Shown: positions 11,280 to 23,223 of the stretch, piece by piece | How positions within the stretch are numbered: position 1 is the first letter of the stretch | How the letters are laid out: every line of letters begins with the position of its first letter | Assembly (NCBI RefSeq): GCF_000165425.1 | Contig: NW_001798972.1 | Span: forward strand, 125,368 to 189,367 | Length of the DNA stretch: 64,000 bases | Source: Paramecium tetraurelia | Lineage: Eukaryota > Ciliophora > Oligohymenophorea > Peniculida > Parameciidae | Reading direction: 5' to 3' | Notes under the pieces: generated by a model | What the model was told of the DNA's origin: nothing | Database searches by the model: none | Seen by the model: only the letters and a program-made list of their open reading frames with translations | Position numbers and translations under genes: made by a program

Positions 11280-13997
11280 ATGATCTTCTAACTCCGTTAC
11301 AATACTAAATTATCTGAATCTTTAAACAATAGCAAGGATTACTACTCAATGCAAAATACCAAGTGGGTTGCTCCGAGACCAAATTAACATCGACTTGAAC
11401 ACTTGCAATTCACTCAAAGGAATAAACCTCGTGCGAAATAGTACCCGCAAGAAATGCTTTTATGTCTTGTTTCGAAGGGACTTGTTCCCATCGAGAAATA
11501 GAGGATGGCAAATCTTTAATCTCACGATAACTCATGTAATTACAAGGATGTCACTTCTGAAATCAAACAAGACAACCACCCTTACTATGCTTCTAAACTC
11601 AATCCTTCAATGTCTGAAGTCGAACGATGTAACTAAATTAAATAACCTCATAGAAAATAAAAAAGTATTACCTCCACTTTAGTTTATAGCTGTCCGTCCT
11701 TAAATAAGGACTCAATCCAAAGACAAAGATCCCATCGAAACCTCCACCTCCAAAAGTTGTAAATTAGTGAGTCCAATGATCAATCGCAGCGATCAGAAGA
11801 AAAATGTGAAACGCTCAGAATCCAAAGATAACAATGACAAAATTGGCAGAACCTCCTCAACACCCTTCATTCACAAAACCATGCAAAATGAAAATTTGAC
11901 CAGTCGATCCGGATCACCCAATCAAAGATCCAGTTCAAAAAAAACTAAAACCTAAAAGTTAAACATACAACCAAAATTGACTCAAATAAATGAGAGGAGG
12001 TATACTCAGAACCACCAAGAGACTCAAGTCTAATAAACATAAGCCAATTAAAAAATGGCCGAGTCCACCGAGAAGAAATTACAAGTCAAGAGAAAGAAAA
12101 GACAACTATAAACAACACAATAACAACAAATCTTATAACAACAAAATTCTTAAAAGGATAAACTTAATCAAAAACACACCTCTTATCGTTGCTTTATAAA
12201 CAAAATCAATTTCTCCAATAATCAATGCATTTAGTCTCCATTGAAGATGGATGTCCCTGCTTATTACTTTTATGTGGGCAAGGGCAACAATGGAAGTCTG
12301 TTAAAGAATCTCTTCAGATAAAGGTGGTGGTGGCAGGAAGTAGATTCGTTGGATTTAAATAAAGTGAACATGTCTTGGACTTAATTGAAACAAAATGCTT
12401 GTATTGAGTGTTTGCCCACTTTTAACATGCCTACCAATGATACTAATTATAACAACGACTCCTTTATTCAGAGCATTGAGGACACTGTGGTCGAATCTAG
12501 TGATTCTGAGTTGGATATCCATGTCAAGCCTAGATCCGTGCCTGTTCTGAGCATCAATTAGTAATTGAGACAGTCTATTCAATCCAAGAAAAAGTTGCAA
12601 ATCTCTAATTTGAACCAATTAAAGAGGATCTTTAATCAAGTCGATTTGCATAAAATTCTCAACTATATGGAAGAAAATAATTAGTGGGATTCCCAGGTTG
12701 TATTCAGTGATTGCACTGAGAAACTGCTTATGTCTATTAAAGGAGTAAAATATTTACCTAATCGCTTAGTTATAGACCACCATCCAGTAGGAGAGTAAGA
12801 ATTACAAGATGCACAATCATATGCAAGACAATTGGCATTTGGGGAATAAGAAGGCACTCTTCTATAATATGAGGAATTACTTCAAAATCATAAAGGAAGA
12901 TTACACTAAGTATATTCCTATCACCTTTCACATCTAAAAGGGAATGACTGATGCTGAGTACTTCAAATTTGTTGATTACTACAATAAAAGACAAGAGGAA
13001 ATTAAAGAACTCGAACGTAAGTTATAATTAGAATATCGAAGAGATAAAAGACCGAAGCCTATTAGTCTTTGGATAGTGAAGCCAGGTGAATGCACCAACA
13101 GAGGAAATGGGATTACTGTCTGTCAAGATTTATAAGAAATCAACAAAATCTTAAATGAGGAATAGCCTGATGGTCGTCAAAGAACCTACATTGTCTAATA
13201 GTACATCGATAATCCATTCTTGTACAACAAGAGGAAATTTGACATCAGGTGCTACATGCTCTTGACCTCTTAGAATGGAATCTTTAAAGGGTACTGGTAT
13301 TAGGAAGGTTATATTCGAACATCATCGAAGGAGTTTACAACCAAGTGTTTGAATAAATACATTCACTTAACTAATGATGCTGTTCAATCAAAAGATGAGG
13401 ATTACGGAAAGTTTGAGTTTGGCAATAAGATCTCCTTTCTCGAATATTAAAGATATCTTGATACTTATCATCCTTAGTCTAAATTCAATTTTTTCATTGA
13501 CATTTACCCGAAGATGAAAAATGTTGCCTTGGATCTCATGAAGGCCTCCTACGGTAAAATAGATCCATAGAGAAGATCAAATAGTTTTGAAGTACATTAT
13601 AGTCGTTATGCTTAGCTATTTGGATTGGATTTTATGATCGATGATAATTTTAAGCTTTGGCTCATTGAAGCAAACACAAATCCATGTCTGGAATTGTCCT
13701 GTCCTCTTTTGAGCAGAATCATCCCTGCCATGGTTGAGAACTTATTTCGGTATTTCCCCTATTATTAACTCTGTTAGAATTGCAATCGATCCCATTTTCC
13801 CCCCTCCCTATTTTGAAGAGTGGCCTCAAAATAAAAAGTTATTCATTCCCGATAATGTACTTGAAAACAATCGATTTGAACTTATTTTTGACGAATTAAT
13901 AGAGAAGAAGACTATGATCAATCTGTACAGAGACAGCAAAGTAGAATAAGATTGTTTCAAAATTGAGGAAGAAGAAGAGGAAGAAGAGAAAGATTGA
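11280..13997 (+). CDS. Tubulin-tyrosine-ligase-like (TTLL) enzyme
   Basis: An 879-residue TTLL-family ligase, which adds glutamate or glycine to tubulin tails. The first ~310 residues are basic and low complexity. Core motifs include YYFYVGKGNN, RWWW, WTQLKQN, SLWIVKPGECTNRGNGI (ATP grasp), DIRCYMLL, NKYIHLTNDA and LWLIEANTNPCLE. The C-terminus ends in an acidic run (EIEEEEEEEE-type). Three introns (25, 25 and 28 nt) give exactly 880 codons. KPG...NRGNGI and the R.WWW block resemble the TTLL3/8/10 glycylase side of the family, but glycylase versus glutamylase cannot be settled by eye. Probable site: cilia or cortical microtubules. Confidence 0.9.
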
Positions 13998-14162
13998 CAC
14001 TTTAATGTAATTATTATTTAAATATTAAATATTACATCCTATCAAATTCCTATGAACTGCAGTGTTCTCACTGAATCTATAGTCATAACTACATTTACAT
14101 TTAAAATATGTATTTTATATTATCAATTCTAATATTAATAATTAAGTTGTTAAATAACTAAA

Positions 14163-15318
14163 ATGCAGTTAAATAATTAAATGGATGCAATATTCTAGTA
14201 AGAGAAGGAATAGATTCTCGCAGAATTTGAATCGAAACTACGCCGACTACAGTTACCAGTTCAAAACAAATAATATCAAGATGGAAGCGAGTATTTTGGA
14301 GAACTCAATAATGACCTCAGATGGGGTTAGGGAGTTTACTACTATTACACTGGAGACGTATATGCTGGACAATGGGCTAATGATTTATTTGATGGAGATG
14401 GAACCTACATATTTGCATCAGGAGAAAGATACCAAGGTCAATTGAAGGAGGGTAAGAAACATGGCTTTGGTACCTACTACTATCTGAACGGAAATAGTTA
14501 TACAGGCAATTGGGCTAACGATAAGAAGCAGGGAAGGGGAGTCTATGTGTATGCATAAACTAACGAAAAATATGATGGCGAATGGAATAATGGATTAAGG
14601 TAAGGTTATGGTACATTTACATATCAATGTGGAGTGTATGATGGCGAGTTTATTAACAATGTTAAAGAAGGCAAGGGGGTTTTAAAGTATAAAAGTGGAG
14701 CCATCTTAGATGGGGAGTGGAAGAAGGATAAAGTAGAAGGGGAAGGAAAATTAACATTGCCAAATGGAGACTACTATAAAGGTACTTGGGTAGGTAGTCA
14801 TATGAATGGTTACGGAAGATACCAATATTAAAGTGGAGGATACTATGAAGGATGGTGGAAACAAGACTTATTTCATGGAGAAGGAATGTTGACTTATGAA
14901 AATGGTGATATTTATAGAGGAGAATTTTAGAATGGTTTAAAACATGGAAAAGGAATATACTTACATTAAAATGGTGATCAATTTGAGGGCGAATTTAAAA
15001 ATGATATGAGAGATGGAACAGGAGTATTGAGGATGAAGAATGGAGACAGGTATGAAGGAGAATGGTCGAATTCACTTAAGGAAGGAAAGGGCACATACTA
15101 TTACTCAAATGGGGATAGATTCGAAGTATTTATATAAATGAATTTAGGGTAATTTTGTGGGTGGAAAGAGATCTGGTCATGGAGTTTTTTATTGGCCAGA
15201 GAAATCATCAGTAAGTGGGTTTTGGATAGATGACACCATGAATGGACAAGGAGTCTTAATGAAAGATAATGGAGATAAATTGTAAGCCCTTTTTAAAAAT
15301 AATAAATTAGTTGCATGA
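14163..15318 (+). CDS. MORN-repeat protein, about 14 repeats
   Basis: A 377-residue protein. After a ~45-residue N-terminal helix it is almost entirely MORN repeats, recognisable as [F/Y]xGxW or [F/Y]xGEF...GxG. I count about 14, for example VYAGQW, RYQGQL, KYDGEW, YYKGTW, IYRGEF and RFEGNF. MORN proteins act as rods or scaffolds at membranes and cytoskeleton (radial spokes, junctions, cortex). One 22-nt intron sits in the 13th repeat, and the codon sum is exact. Its stop lies 49 bp from that of the convergent membrane-protein gene. Confidence 0.93.
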
Positions 15319-15367
15319 ATTTGATTATTATTACAATATACTATACTATTATTTATATAAATATATA

Positions 15368-17440
15368 TCATCCCTAATCTGATGGAAATTGATTTATTCT
15401 ATCATCTTCACATGAAATTATCTGATCTTTTAAAGCGATTTCTTTTTCTAATATTTCAGACAAATCTTAACCAAGCAATTATAATAATCGTTAATTTAAA
15501 TTAATTAATTGATATTGCCCTTTCATTTCCTATTTCTGAATTTATTGATATGAATTCACTAAGTCGGTAAATTACTTAAATAACGCAAATTCTTAAGAAT
15601 TTGTATCAATATCTCCAATGATAATCCTAAATTCATAATGAGAATTACTTTGTCCGTCTTCTCATCTATGAATCTTAGTACAAGGCAATTATTGGTTTTT
15701 AACTGAAATTGAAAATATCAATTTGATTGTTATCTAAGAGTAATTTTTTGAATTTTTGTATTTCATGTAATTATTTGAGAATATATTATATATCTAACTC
15801 TTTGTTTACTTGATTGCTAAAATAGATAACTAAGAATTACATAGCCTTTTCCACAACAATTCCGTCATCATTTTTCAAACAATCAAATTGTAAGAATGAT
15901 GCAATAATCATCCTTAAGCCTATCTCGACCTTATATTTTTTTTTCACATATTAACAAAATTAATCAAAGTATTTGGAGACTTAATTTTTCATCTGAGTCA
16001 TCATAGGTTTATCAGGAACTGTTTAATTAGTAATAAGGTTGTTCTTTTAAATATTCTAAATCTCATATTACTCATTGTCAATCCCTTCCTATTAATGATA
16101 AGCACTAATTACATTTTATTTATCAATATTTAAACAAATATCTGGAGATTGGCCTATAGAGTCAATTTTTTTATTTGAACACCTTTTTTAGGTTCCTTAT
16201 TTTTATTTAGATTTCATTACACTGTTAGATATATTTCTCAAATTTTATTTTTTCAAACTCATATCAAATTCATATAGATCATTTGCCATTTGAATCTTTA
16301 GATGTTCTCTATTATAAATCGATACAAAAATCCCCACAATCACTATCATAAACTAAGTGAACCCTCCTAAATAACTTAGCAATTCATCTAATCTCATAAA
16401 ATCTCTTTATATGGTATATTTGTAAGGACTTCTACTAAAATAAAAGGCTCCGTAATAATTTGGAGTCAATTAATTAATAGAAATCTACTCTCTTTAATCT
16501 CCATATTCTCTATAAGGGAAGGTTTCCATTTCTATGTCTGGGTACATCAATATGCCCTTATCTGAGCTGATTTCTTTAAATCTAAAGAAGATATCGGATT
16601 GGATGAACATACTATTTGGAACAAATGAATAAAAGGTGTCTGTGGATAAAAATGGTTAAATGTAGTCTTTCGGTTTTTGTGCATTGATGAGCTAATTAAA
16701 AATAATTTTATATCGATTACATAGTTTATTTAATAGAGTTAAAACCTAAAGCTCCCAGCACTCTAAGTTGCCTCTTTAACTTGTTCAGGAGATTTACAAG
16801 TCGGTTTCCAAGAGAATGTACTTTCAGAATTGTTTACGCAATTCTTCACAGAAAATTTTAAAAAGTAGTAATCCGTACCTAGATTATAATTTTGGATCTT
16901 ACTTGCCCAAGTACCACCAATTGTGAGATTCAATGCATTTTCATTATTTAGATTTGGACATAAAAAATTAGATATATTTAATTTGTTATATTGCTCTTCA
17001 AAGCTAATATTGTATTTTTCAAATATGCTTGCGAAATGACTTTACGTACATTATACTAAATCTATGTATTATGATGGATATTTGTATTAAGTTCCATTAT
17101 CATACCTATGGTAATGCCTTTGTTCGATAGTGATATTGAAAAAGGGATTATTTATGAAGTCTGATTGTTCGATTTAAATTGCAAACATAAATATAGATGG
17201 ATCTAATTTTAGTAGTTGTGGATTATCTTCATAAATTAATGATTCATTTGAAGTCACGGTTGTCATGCTAAAAAAGCTTAAGATATTTGAGTAAAAGAAG
17301 CTAATAATAGTGGCTGTCATGCACATAGACAAAAATCCACCAAAACTTGTTTTGTACTTCTCCCTTTATCTAAAACTCAAATTTATGGATTAACCAAAAA
17401 TATCCACTGATCTAAGAATTTCTTAAATTTAAGTTATCAT
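15368..17440 (-). CDS. Ciliate-type two-TM membrane protein
   Basis: A 673-residue membrane protein. The N-terminus IQEILRSVDIFGQSINLSF and KYKTSFGGFLS precede a first membrane segment. Then comes a ~330-residue extracellular/luminal loop with conserved cysteines (a QCTQSHF segment, FLCPNL, FSVKNC, WKPTCKSP) and many N-glycosylation sites. A second membrane segment (TQFMIVIVGIFVSIYN) follows at about residues 400-415, then a long cytosolic tail. This layout is a large ciliate family of unknown function. Two introns (29 and 22 nt) give an exact sum of 674 codons. The ATG is 42 bp upstream of the next gene's stop. Confidence 0.8.
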
Positions 17441-17482
17441 AATTATTATTCAAATTCACATTATATGATATTGTTTTAATAT

Positions 17483-19360
17483 TCAGAAATCTTTTAATTT
17501 ATTAACAATCCTTTAAGAAGAATTCTCAGACTTGGCTGCATTAAGAAAAGAAACTATCTTCGTGTTTTAGGGGTAATTCATTTATTCCCAAATATACCCT
17601 ACTTCATTGAAACCACAATTATGAAAGGTAAATAAGCTCACCAATTCGTCTATCAGGCTAAACTTTTAAAAACACATACTTCTAATGGGTTCCTAGTGTT
17701 CTATAAAATATTGGTGCCACAAGTACGGGTGCCATTTGAAAGTGTTGGAAAGACCAAATTACAAATTAGCACTGATATTGATTAAAGACCTTGGGAAACA
17801 TGTTAAAGTCGCCATTGAGATGTCTTTGTATTTCAAATGAATATTCTTCTTGAACCCTTCGAGTATTTTTGATAGTTTATTATTTCCAGAACTCCAAAGT
17901 TTGAGTTCCATTGATGCTACTTAATAAAATTTTGAATTATGAACTCCAAAATTAATTTTTGATAGTAACATTCTGAAGAAATTTCATGGTTTATACTTCA
18001 TCTGTTGTTTATTCATATTACGATAATACCAAGCCTCCCAACAAGAATTGCTGTTCTTTTCTTTCTGGAAGATTATAAAGTCGAGCGTATTTATTGTAAA
18101 AGACATAATTTTGAGGGTACTTTTAATCACTTACTTATTACTATTCTTATCCGTAATTTATAAACTGAAAATATGAAATTCTGTTACTTCTTCAAGTATA
18201 AGTTGGTTTTACTATTAAGTAAAATACTATTTATTTTAATAAAAGAAATCCCAAATCCCAGGAGTTTAGAATGATCTGATCATTTCAAATAGTTTATCCT
18301 TTTCACTTTGATCATATTGAGATATTTTATCTATAAATAGTGAACAAAATGAAGTAATATTGGTTTTTTAATTGAAATCACGTGATGAAAGCAATTCCTT
18401 TAAGGCATTGAAATGTAAATCCCAATTAAATTTAACTATATCACTTTTATCTAGTTTATTTGCAATTCTCAGGATTGTAATATACTATTACACTTTTATA
18501 ATTAATGATATTTATTACTTGCTAGTTATGTCATACCATTTTTGTAGGTTGCGATTGAGTGTTCGAATTCTTGTACTGTTTTATGTAAGAAAGATTAATC
18601 AAAGGCGGTGCCTAAATGATGATATGCACAAAAAATATCGCCATAACTATGAGTTGGAAATTTCTTTATTTGTGTTGCAATATATTCAAAAAGCTCAGGA
18701 AATGCATACAATGGTTTTTAATGCAGGGTGTGAAGCTCAGCAAAATATCTAAATTAAATTTTGTTCTACAATTAACCTAAAGCATTTAAGTAAAATTTAG
18801 ACTTAAGATTACTTTATATTTAATTAATTTAGCACTAAAATCAATTAATGATCATATTCTGTTAAATTAAACTTTTTAGTCAAAGCCCTTAGTAATCTAA
18901 CAAATTGTTCTCCAGGAATACTTTAGTTGATTTTAATGTGTGTTAAAATTTGATCTTGGAATTTATTTGTATCACTTCTTAGTAGAGTTAAATTGTAATA
19001 GGTGTCGCATAAGACATTTATTGGATATTGCAATAAATTATCGGCTTTCTTTGCCAAAAATTATCGAACGGGTTCCAAATTACTATCTTAACCCAGATGA
19101 TCAAAAATATGAGAAAATGAGTCTAGACCACATTGTAGTCCTAAAATTGGGTTAATAAATAACTAACCATAATTATCCAATTGGGAATGGGATTGAGGGA
19201 GTCTCTCCAGAATTTCCTAGTACTCTCTTGATTTGATTGCCTTATCAATGTTACGATTGACATATTTAAATTCCTTGATACTTGAGGACAATCTACTAAG
19301 CATTGTATTGATGTCTTTGAGTTGAACACAGAAAGGTCTTTTGGATATAAATTATAACAT
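17483..19360 (-). CDS. Unknown 587-residue protein, possible mitochondrial leader
   Basis: Five exons (introns 27, 28, 35 and 24 nt, reading leftward) join into exactly 588 codons. The N-terminus MLQFISKRPFCVQ is basic and amphipathic, as in mitochondrial leaders. The rest is helical, with segments such as LPQSHSQLDNY, FVRLLRALTKKFNL and FEYIATQIKKFPTHSYGDI that recall FAST/pentatricopeptide-like helical arrays, but I cannot assign a family. An apparently convincing plus-strand frame at 18321-18840 is its shadow. Two of the introns begin GTT, and one of 35 nt is long for this window, so exact borders are less sure. Start is 12 bp from a divergent gene. Confidence 0.7.
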
Positions 19361-19372
19361 TTTTATTATTTA

Positions 19373-20028
19373 ATGTTTTATAACCTCCCGAGAACTCCAT
19401 ATATAAAGACAAGAGTATAACCTAGGGTTTTATACAGTGGATTTGAAAAGTACAAGTAAGCCTCTATATCAGCGCAAAGATAGTGAAGGTTCAAAATACT
19501 TTTGAATATTACCATTACTTATAGAAGAAAAAAGAGTATTCTGACTAGTAGAATGAATTGCTGGAAGGATTGAAACTGGGGAATGAGGACATGAAGAAGT
19601 TATCCTATTCAGTAAAATGTTTTGGAGTGAGTAACAAGGAAGGAAAATTTGGTGTTCAGAGCCAGCGTAAATTTATGGGTGGGTCCTTCGAATCTCATCC
19701 CACCTATGAGGTGAATGTTTAAAGTGAAAGAATATCATATCCTTTCAAGTCAAAACGCCTAATTACCAGCCGAAGGTAATTAAGAGACAAATAGAAACCC
19801 CTCTCCGAAATCATTAAATTACCAGAGAGACCCGAAACAGTTAGAACAGAACTCGCCTCAAACGTCGATAAAATAGTTAAGAAATCGCGCTTAAAGTTTA
19901 AACAATAACATTCTCAACCGTAGCCCGAGATAGTATTCGAGAAAGGAAAAGCTAAGTATCAATCTTATAGTCGTCTCCTCTCAGAGGCCCATAGTCATGA
20001 AAGTTTTTATAAAATTCTCAGTCCTTGA
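19373..20028 (+). CDS. Unknown basic protein, 210 residues
   Basis: Two exons and one 23-nt GTA...CAG intron give exactly 211 codons. The protein starts MFYNLPRTPYIKTRVQPRVL, then has a charged helical part (HYLQKKKEYSDQQNELL) and a basic C-terminal half rich in R, K, S and P. There is no signal peptide or membrane segment. I recognise no family. Its codons use more GC (cgc, gcc, ccg) than neighbours. The start codon lies only 12 bp from that of the divergent gene at 17483-19360. Confidence 0.7.
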
Positions 20029-20119
20029 TATAAATATCTTTTATTTATTTTAAGTTGATCATTATTTATATTAAACTATCATTATTTTTTATACATCAAT
20101 GATACAACCAACTATTAAC

Positions 20120-21052
20120 TCAAATAGTATATGATCGTAATTGCTTATCATAGAATGAAGATGTCACTATTAGATTATTATACCAATCCATAGCATAAGC
20201 AAGAGAAGTATGCTCTTTAAATTCCTAAAGTGTTGAAACTATGATATAATATATTGAAAATTACCTTATTTGTTGTTAATTTCAATTAATTCGTATTTAT
20301 GCTCTTAAAATAGTCCATTCAAATATAGATTTCCTCTTTTTATGATTCTCCATATTCCTCCTTCTCTTTTGTATTCTTCAAATGGAAAGTTGGGTTATCT
20401 TTTATCAAAGATCCGAATATAGCCATCAAACGATCCTGTAATTAAGTTATGCTCTCCATCGTTTAGTAAGTAGGTGATTCCTTAAGAATGTGATCTTGTT
20501 GTAGCATATATATAAATACTTTTTGTCTTTTCTCAATAATCCGATTCTTGCATCGTAATAATTGAGACAAGCATCATCACTTCCACTATAAAATAGATCT
20601 TAATTTGTATTATCTAAAAGTGTGCACCAGACTGAATATTCATGAGATTTTTATTAATAAATAATCTGCCCTTCTTTTTGTAAAATCACCTCACCATTAT
20701 CTCCTCCCAATAATAAACTTTGTTGAGCATTGCAATCTAGATATAATAATTTAATGTCTTAAAAACATTCCACAAAGGATTGCTTGTTTACTAAATGAAA
20801 TTAATTATCCTTAATATCAACTGTCCAGACATCTCCTTTCCAAGTACAAAGTGAAATTTAATTATTGATGATTTTAAAATGAAGTATGCCATCACAATCC
20901 AATTTATTTACGATATTTAAGTTTTTGTTTAACAATAACAACACTCCAGTTTTAGTATCATCATTAATGAAATCATAAGTGGACACTACTATGTTATTTT
21001 CATCTATAATGGAAATACAATCAGGACAATAATCTAAAAGTATATTATTCAT
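20120..21052 (-). CDS. DPH7: DPH7-like diphthine methylesterase, WD40
   Basis: A 293-residue WD40 protein. DPH7 (WDR85) removes the methyl group from methylated diphthine on elongation factor 2 during diphthamide synthesis. Family marks are the N-terminal DYCPDCI, SVWCTLLDN, FYSGSDDACLNYYDARIG, LITGSFDGYIRIFDKR and the C-terminal HTSLAYAMDW...IVTSSFYDKQLRSYTI, matching the DPH7 ending with CSFYD. Two introns (25 nt ending AAG, 26 nt) give an exact sum. The protein acts in the cytosol. The next gene leftward is convergent, 91 bp away. Confidence 0.88.
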
Positions 21053-21489
21053 AAAGTATAAATTAAATAAAACAAAATATTCATATATTTAATAACAGAA
21101 AATCAAAAATGATATTATATTAATGCCTTATAGTTACTCAAATCAAGTATTATGTATTAATTAGTAATTCTAATTGATGTTAAATGTACATTAATATATT
21201 ATTTAATTCGCAATTGTTTACTAATTCAATATGTGTTCACCTTATATTTCTTATGTGATGTATTAATTAAGTATATTTTCTTTATATTAGAATTACTTTG
21301 GATAAGTGATTAAATCAGGTTTAGAATTCACTACAAGATCATTTCTGGTAATTTTTTAAATAATTGATCTGTTTTGGACTCTTGATTGCTTTCAGAGTCA
21401 GTTGCAGTTTTGCAATAACTCCTATAGTTCTTATTATTTGCTACTCATACTTTAGTAATAAATTATTGATTTGGTTATTAATTAAAATA
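21053..21489. other. Divergent intergenic region
   Basis: AT-rich space between the DPH7-like gene (read leftward) and the small gene at 21490 (read rightward). Likely promoters for both. I see no further gene or repeat. Confidence 0.5.
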
Positions 21490-21813
21490 ATGGAAATTTA
21501 GTTCACAGACGAGAAATTCGAATATCATTTTAGCGATTAGATATATGATAATTTAAGAGTTAATGAGGACCCTTCAAAAGTAAAGGAATATTTCATCAAC
21601 TTAATGAGTGATGTTATAAAAGATAAGGAAGTAAAAATTGAGCAATTGAGTAATCCAAATGAGTATGTGGCATAAGTGGGGAATGGTGACTGTTACTTAA
21701 TAGAAGAAAATAGAATTTATAAATGCAATTCATTTTAAGCCCTGAAATCAAAATATTTGCAAAACTGTTCAACAGCTTTAAGTAATTTGATTGATCTAAC
21801 CTTAAATAAGTGA
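21490..21813 (+). CDS. Small acidic protein, 107 residues, unknown
   Basis: Single exon from ATG to TGA. It starts MEIQFTDEKFEYHFSDQIYD, has an acidic middle and two cysteines (GDCYLIEE, YKCNSF). No signal peptide or membrane helix. I do not recognise a family. It is flanked by long AT-rich gaps on both sides, which supports its being a free-standing gene rather than an exon of another. Confidence 0.65.
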
Positions 21814-22170
21814 GAAATAGTTAAATATTTTATAAATTTATTTAAAATTTCTTATTTATTATTAGAATACTTCATTAACTCACATTTGATCACTTTATGT
21901 CATCTTTAAATAATAGAAGTATGTAAATGAGGTTATGATTCCATTAAAGTCAAATTTTGGATTCATTAAATTTAATTTTCAATAAACACACATTACTATA
22001 TTGAAAAGTTTACAAAGTTAATTGATTTAATAATCTAAACACTTTTTCTTCATGAATATATTTTATATTAAATAATCCTCATTTAAAGTGATTTAATTTA
22101 TTTAATTTTTGAAAATAAAATATCAATAAAAATCATGCATAATTGCATAAATAATAATACTTATTTATCA
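21814..22170. other. Convergent intergenic region
   Basis: Very AT-rich gap between the stops of the 107-residue gene and the S1/P1 nuclease gene. It holds only short frames, and I see nothing supported. Confidence 0.5.
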
Positions 22171-23168
22171 TCATTCACTTACTGAAAGGTTAGCCTCATT
22201 TTGTAAAATTTGATCATAGATTTCTATTAATTTGCTTCCTAACCTATATCCTCCGACAATCAAGTTTTCTTCGCAAAATGCAATGGCCTGTTTTTCATAA
22301 TCGCTGCTGTAGCTATTTGATGCAGCTACCATTGGGTATACAAATTATTGGGCCTATCTGAAGCCAAGATAAGTCCAAACAGAGGGATTTCTATTTTTTT
22401 TTTCAAATGAATTATTACGTCATATCATAATTGCTGTATTTTGATATAGGAAACTTCTTCATCAAATCCTTTGACCATTTGTCTAAATACTCACTATCAG
22501 ATTAACTTAAAGGCCTTGCCAGAAAGCTATTATTAGGAGCAAAGGTGAGAGCCCCAGAATCCCAGAAAGAATGAAAGTTCATCAGTGTTCCATTTTATAA
22601 CTAGCTAATACATAAATATAAATACTTAGATATTCAAAAAGTTGCCACCTGCATCTCCGTCAGGATAGCTATTATTATACAAAGAAGTATCATGTAAAGG
22701 TTGATGAATATCACCAATCACATGCAATAATACTCTCAACATCTATGCTTTAAAAACTGTATGTCGATTTCTAGAAGTTTTGGAGTTAGTTAAAACTGCC
22801 ACTGCTTGATTTATAGCATATATAGAATTGATATTTCGACTTTCATCTTCAATCTTTATCAATAATCTAAGAAATAGACTAAAACCATACCCATCAGGAT
22901 TGATTGGTCTATCAGTATAATGCCAACTGAATAGAAATTCAGTTCCAGTTTCTTTTATATCATCTAACCATACAGCTGCCTCAGCAAAGGTATTGGATTT
23001 ACCATCTGTAAGGGAATTGAAGTCTTAAACTAGTGAGTCTGCCCAAGCTAAGACATCTGGTCTATTATCCCTAAGATAATTCTTTGCAATTTGGGCTGTC
23101 ATCATATGACCGACTTCCCACCAACAATAGACAAAAGAAGTGAGATAACAGAGAACCAATCCTTTCAT
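22171..23168 (-). CDS. S1/P1-type zinc nuclease, secreted
   Basis: A 314-residue S1/P1 nuclease, a three-zinc enzyme that cuts single-stranded DNA/RNA and removes 3'-phosphates, secreted or lysosomal. The signal peptide MKGLVLCYLTSFVYC is followed at once by WWEVGHMMTAQIA, where the mature N-terminal Trp and the His are zinc ligands. Other ligands appear in AAVWLDDIK, FSWHYTD, HVIGDIHQPLH and MNFHSFWDSGAL. GGYRLG near the end matches the family's G-x-RLA region. Two introns (25 and 28 nt) give exactly 315 codons. All expected metal-binding segments are present, so activity is likely. It could be digestive or take part in DNA turnover. Confidence 0.93.
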
Positions 23169-23223
23169 TAATATGATTATTAAATACTCAAAATTTAGTA
23201 AGTTAATACCTCATATTTTATAA

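Noticed and set aside
18321-18840. A long plus-strand frame with Cys-rich and basic segments.
   Set aside because: The minus strand gives a better protein over the same bases, joined by introns to exons on both sides with an exact codon sum.
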